From: Thermodesulfovibrionia bacterium
GTDB taxonomy: Bacteria > Nitrospirota > Thermodesulfovibrionia > UBA6902
Assembly (NCBI GenBank): GCA_020053105.1
Contig: JAGVNU010000030.1
Location: 1-64,000 of the forward strand
DNA: 64,000 nucleotides
Direction of reading: 5' to 3'
In this document: positions 60,811-64,000 of the stretch, piece after piece
Layout of the letters: each line of letters begins with the position of its first letter
Numbering within the stretch: the stretch's first letter is position 1
Program-made: the position numbers and the translations under genes
The notes under the pieces: model-generated
Seen by the model: only the letters and a program-made list of their open reading frames with translations
The model's database searches: none
Told to the model about the DNA's origin: nothing

Positions 60811-61509
60811 ATAGCGGATTCAATTGCACTACTGTCTTTGTTAATAGGCCTTGAATTAGTCCTCGGGGTAGACAACGTTCTGGTGATCGCCATCTTCGTG
60901 GGACGCCTGGAGGAGTCACAGAGAAACAGGGCAAGGCTTCTGGGTTTAAGCCTTGCCCTGATCGCCAGGATTGTGATGCTTGTCATCGTCCTGGCCCTTG
61001 CCAGTCTGACAAACCCGGTCATATGGAATTTATCGGCCAGGGATTTGATCCTGCTTGCGGGCGGGCTGTTTCTGTTGTATAAGGCGGTGCGGGAGATACA
61101 TCATACAGTTGAGCTGAGGGAAGAGGCGGAGATGGCCGCGAGGAAGAGCCCGGGTAATTATTTCAATATCATTCTGCAGATCGTGCTTTTAGACATCGTA
61201 TTTTCCATTGATTCAGTAATAACAGCCGTTGGATTAACGAATAAATTGTGGGTCATTATAGTCTCGGTGCTGGTGTCTTTTGCCGCTATTCTCGCTTATG
61301 CAAAACCTATCGGCGAATATATCATCCGGCACCCGGCGCTGAAGATCCTGGCCCTGTCGTTTCTGATAACCATCGGCGTGACCATCTTTATGGAAGGAAT
61401 GCACAAGCATGTTCCCAAGGCCTATATTTACCTGCCGATGGGGTTCGCGTTATTGGTGGAGATACTGCAGATGAGATATGCATTTAAAAAGAAGGCCCTG
61501 CGGCTGTAA
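60811..61509 (+). CDS. TerC family integral membrane protein, apparent ATA start codon
   Basis: ADSIALLSLLIGLELVLGVDNVLVIAIFVGRLE; SD AAAAGGAG (60796-60803) 7 nt before ATA 60811; first in-frame canonical alternative is TTG 60838. Confidence 0.88.
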   Translation: MADSIALLSLLIGLELVLGVDNVLVIAIFVGRLEESQRNRARLLGLSLALIARIVMLVIVLALASLTNPVIWNLSARDLILLAGGLFLLYKAVREIHHTVELREEAEMAARKSPGNYFNIILQIVLLDIVFSIDSVITAVGLTNKLWVIIVSVLVSFAAILAYAKPIGEYIIRHPALKILALSFLITIGVTIFMEGMHKHVPKAYIYLPMGFALLVEILQMRYAFKKKALRL

Positions 61510-61532
61510 CTGTAAACAATTTGAGACGGGGT

Positions 61533-62891
61533 CTATGCTTCCAATCCGTATTTTTTCAGTTTTCTCCAGAGCGACACCCTGTCTATGCCGAGTATCTGCG
61601 CTGCAAGTGTTTTATTTTCTCCGGCCTCTTTTAATACCCACTTTATATAAGACTCTTCCTGCTCCTGAAGAGACGGGATCTTGCCTTCTTTTTTCCTGAA
61701 AGTCCTGATGCTCAATTCCCTTAAATCCTCCGGCAGATGGACCACCTCGATTGCATTGCCGTTTGAAAGCGCGACACCCCTTTCCATGATATTTTCCAGT
61801 TCCCTTACATTGCCCGGGAAATCATAATTCATCAAAAGGCCTATTACATCCGGAGATATTTCAGAAACGTCCTTTTTCATAAGAGTCGCATACTTTTTTA
61901 AAAAATAATAGCTTAAAAAAGGGATATCGTCTTTTCGCTCCGACAAAGGGGGAATAAACAAAGAGACAACGTTTATCCTGAAATAAAGGTCCTGCCTGAA
62001 AAGCCCCTCTTTTATCGCGCCCTGTATGTCCCTGTTGGTGGCAGCCACGAACCGGACATCGGCTTTTATTGAGGCAGTCCCCCCGAGCCGCAGGAACTCT
62101 TTCTCCTGAATCGCCCTTAAAATCTTGACCTGCATGGAAGGCGGCATCTCCACTATCTCATCAAGGAATAAAGTGCCGCCTGAGGCCATTTCTATCAACC
62201 CTTTTTTCATCTCGTTGGCCCCTGTAAACGCACCCTTTTCATGTCCGAAGAGTTCATTCGACAGAAGCTCCTCAGTAAAAGCGCCGCAGTTGATCGCGAA
62301 AAAAGGCCCTTCTGCGCGGCTGCTGTTAAAATGTATATACCTTGCCATCAATTCCTTCCCGGTACCGCTCTCCCCCCTCAGCAGGACATTGCAATCCGTA
62401 GGCGCTATCTGCCGCGCGGTATCGAGGAGCCTCTGCATATTGACATCCTGGGTCACTATCTTGACCTTCCCCTCATATCTCTCCAGTTGCTCCCTTAACT
62501 GAGCATTCTCTTTTTTCAGCCTGACTTTTTCAAAGGCCTCCTTTACTATCTTTCTGACTTCGTCGAGTTTGAAGGGCTTTGTTATGTAGTCATAAGCCCC
62601 TTCTTTCATGGCCATAATGGCTGACTGGACCGTTGCATAACCGGTCATCATGATCACCTCGGTATCGGGATAGATATTCCGGCATTTCTCGAGTATCTGC
62701 GCGCCGTCCACTTTTTCCATCCGCAGATCGGTAAGCACAACATCAAATTCCTGATTATCGAGAATCTTTAAAGCATTAGGCCCGCTGTTTGCCCCGACAA
62801 CCTCATATCCTTCTTTTTTCATGGCGTGCACTAAATTTCTAAGTGCAATTTTTTCATCTTCTACGATCAGCATTCTTGTCTTGCCGTTCAT
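61533..62891 (-). CDS. Sigma-54-dependent response regulator (NtrC family)
   Basis: REC domain; GESGTGKELMARYIH, GAFTGA, C-terminal HTH LAAQILGIDRVSLWRKLKKYGL. Confidence 0.95.
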   Translation of the reverse strand: MNGKTRMLIVEDEKIALRNLVHAMKKEGYEVVGANSGPNALKILDNQEFDVVLTDLRMEKVDGAQILEKCRNIYPDTEVIMMTGYATVQSAIMAMKEGAYDYITKPFKLDEVRKIVKEAFEKVRLKKENAQLREQLERYEGKVKIVTQDVNMQRLLDTARQIAPTDCNVLLRGESGTGKELMARYIHFNSSRAEGPFFAINCGAFTEELLSNELFGHEKGAFTGANEMKKGLIEMASGGTLFLDEIVEMPPSMQVKILRAIQEKEFLRLGGTASIKADVRFVAATNRDIQGAIKEGLFRQDLYFRINVVSLFIPPLSERKDDIPFLSYYFLKKYATLMKKDVSEISPDVIGLLMNYDFPGNVRELENIMERGVALSNGNAIEVVHLPEDLRELSIRTFRKKEGKIPSLQEQEESYIKWVLKEAGENKTLAAQILGIDRVSLWRKLKKYGLEA

Positions 62892-64000
62892 TTTATCAGC
62901 ACCATATCAACAATATCTTCGACCCTGTCCACCAGATGAATTTCGAGCCCCTTTTTAACATCCGCGGGAAGACCTTCAATATTCACATTGTTCCTCGACG
63001 GCAATATCACTGTACTCACCCCTGCCCTGCGCGCAGCCAGAAGCTTTTCCTTTATCCCTCCGACAGGAAGTATTCTTCCGCTCAGGGTCAATTCGCCTGA
63101 CACAGCCACATCCCTTTTTGCCGGCCTTCCGGTCAATAGCGAGATCAGGGAGATCACGATAGTTGCGCCTGCGGAAGGCCCGTCCTTGGGGATAGCTCCT
63201 GCAGGGACATGGACATGGATGTCCTGCAATTCAAAGAAGTTCTCGTCGATATTAAAAGAAACGGCGTTGCTTCTTATATAGCTCAGTGCGGCCTGCGCGG
63301 ATTCACGCATGACAGTGCCGAGCGAACCCGTCAAAATAAGTTCTCCTTTTCCCTTCATCTTGGCCGCCTCGACAAAAATAATGGCGCCTCCTGTTTCGGT
63401 CCATACGAGTCCGGTTGTAACGCCGACGCGGTTCTTCTCGTCCGCTACTTCAAAGTAATATTTTTTCGATCCAAGATATTTCTCTACAAGCTCAGGCGTT
63501 ATCCTTAATACCTCTTCACCTTCCTTTGGAAACGAAGAGGCCCGGGCGGATTTCTGGACATGCTCAGCGGCTATTTTCCTGCACATGGCGGCAATCTGCC
63601 TTTCGAGATTTCTTATGCCTGCCTCATGGGTATATTCCTGAATGATCTTTAATACAGCCCCGGAAGAAAATTCCGGAGGAAACTCCGACAGGCCCTTTTC
63701 ATGTATCTGTTTTGGAACAATATACCTCATGGCGATATTCGCTTTTTCATCTTCCGTGTAACCCGAGAATTCTATTATTTCCATCCGGTCTCTAAGGGCG
63801 GCCTGAATATTGTCCGCGACATTTGCCGTTACAATAAACATGACACTTGAAAGGTCAAAAGGCACGTCGACATAATGGTCGATGAAATTCAGGTTCTGCT
63901 CCGGGTCAAGGACCTCAAGCAAGGCTGACGCAGGGTCCCCCTTAAAATCCTGTCCCACCTTGTCCAGTTCATCGAGCATAATAACAGGATTGGACGATTC
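62888..64000 (-). CDS. lon: ATP-dependent protease Lon, 5' end beyond the window
   Basis: MLDELDKVGQDFKGDPASALLEVLDPEQN; catalytic KDGPSAGATI and AARRAGVSTVILPSRN. Confidence 0.95.
   Translation of the reverse strand, partial: ESSNPVIMLDELDKVGQDFKGDPASALLEVLDPEQNLNFIDHYVDVPFDLSSVMFIVTANVADNIQAALRDRMEIIEFSGYTEDEKANIAMRYIVPKQIHEKGLSEFPPEFSSGAVLKIIQEYTHEAGIRNLERQIAAMCRKIAAEHVQKSARASSFPKEGEEVLRITPELVEKYLGSKKYYFEVADEKNRVGVTTGLVWTETGGAIIFVEAAKMKGKGELILTGSLGTVMRESAQAALSYIRSNAVSFNIDENFFELQDIHVHVPAGAIPKDGPSAGATIVISLISLLTGRPAKRDVAVSGELTLSGRILPVGGIKEKLLAARRAGVSTVILPSRNNVNIEGLPADVKKGLEIHLVDRVEDIVDMVLIK

Noticed and set aside
1-64000. CRISPR arrays, rRNA operons, transposases, prophage genes
   Set aside because: No regular spaced direct repeats, rRNA-like segments, transposase or phage structural motifs were found.

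Overview
The window is a 64 kb, gene-dense bacterial chromosome segment. Gene content suggests a Nitrospirota or deltaproteobacteria-like anaerobe; this is a low-confidence guess from memory of protein families. Most of it is housekeeping: gltX, tilS, lysA-dapF-yacG-dapB, rplM-rpsI, argC-argJ, rpoD, nadK, tsaE, pgeF, nnrD/E, pdxJ, dksA-like, pckG, trpS, truA, ilvD-ilvB-ilvH, terC and a 5'-truncated lon, plus one tRNA-Thr(CGT). Accessory parts are: a RES/Xre toxin-antitoxin pair; a compact type II FAS/PKS-like cluster (three ketosynthase-like genes, dehydratase, ACP, ketoreductase, CrtI-like flavoprotein) running into two histidine kinases and an HD-GYP response regulator; and an exopolysaccharide-type locus (processive GT2, GH26-like hydrolase, beta-barrel) next to two PEP-CTERM proteins. 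The observations I rate highest are: (1) a small dual-CxxC gene missing from the ORF track because it carries an in-frame TGA followed by a bSECIS-like hairpin, a probable selenoprotein; (2) a ketosynthase-like protein whose Cys-His-His positions read Tyr-Ser-Glu, suggesting a chain-length-factor-like subunit in an uncharacterised polyene-type pathway; (3) a histidine kinase with a degenerate ATP-binding domain encoded beside an intact one; (4) palindromic repeats apparently inserted in frame inside tilS and nnrD; (5) a tandem kinase-like protein encoded with a two-component pair and PEP carboxykinase. No database searches were run; family calls rest on motifs read from the translations.
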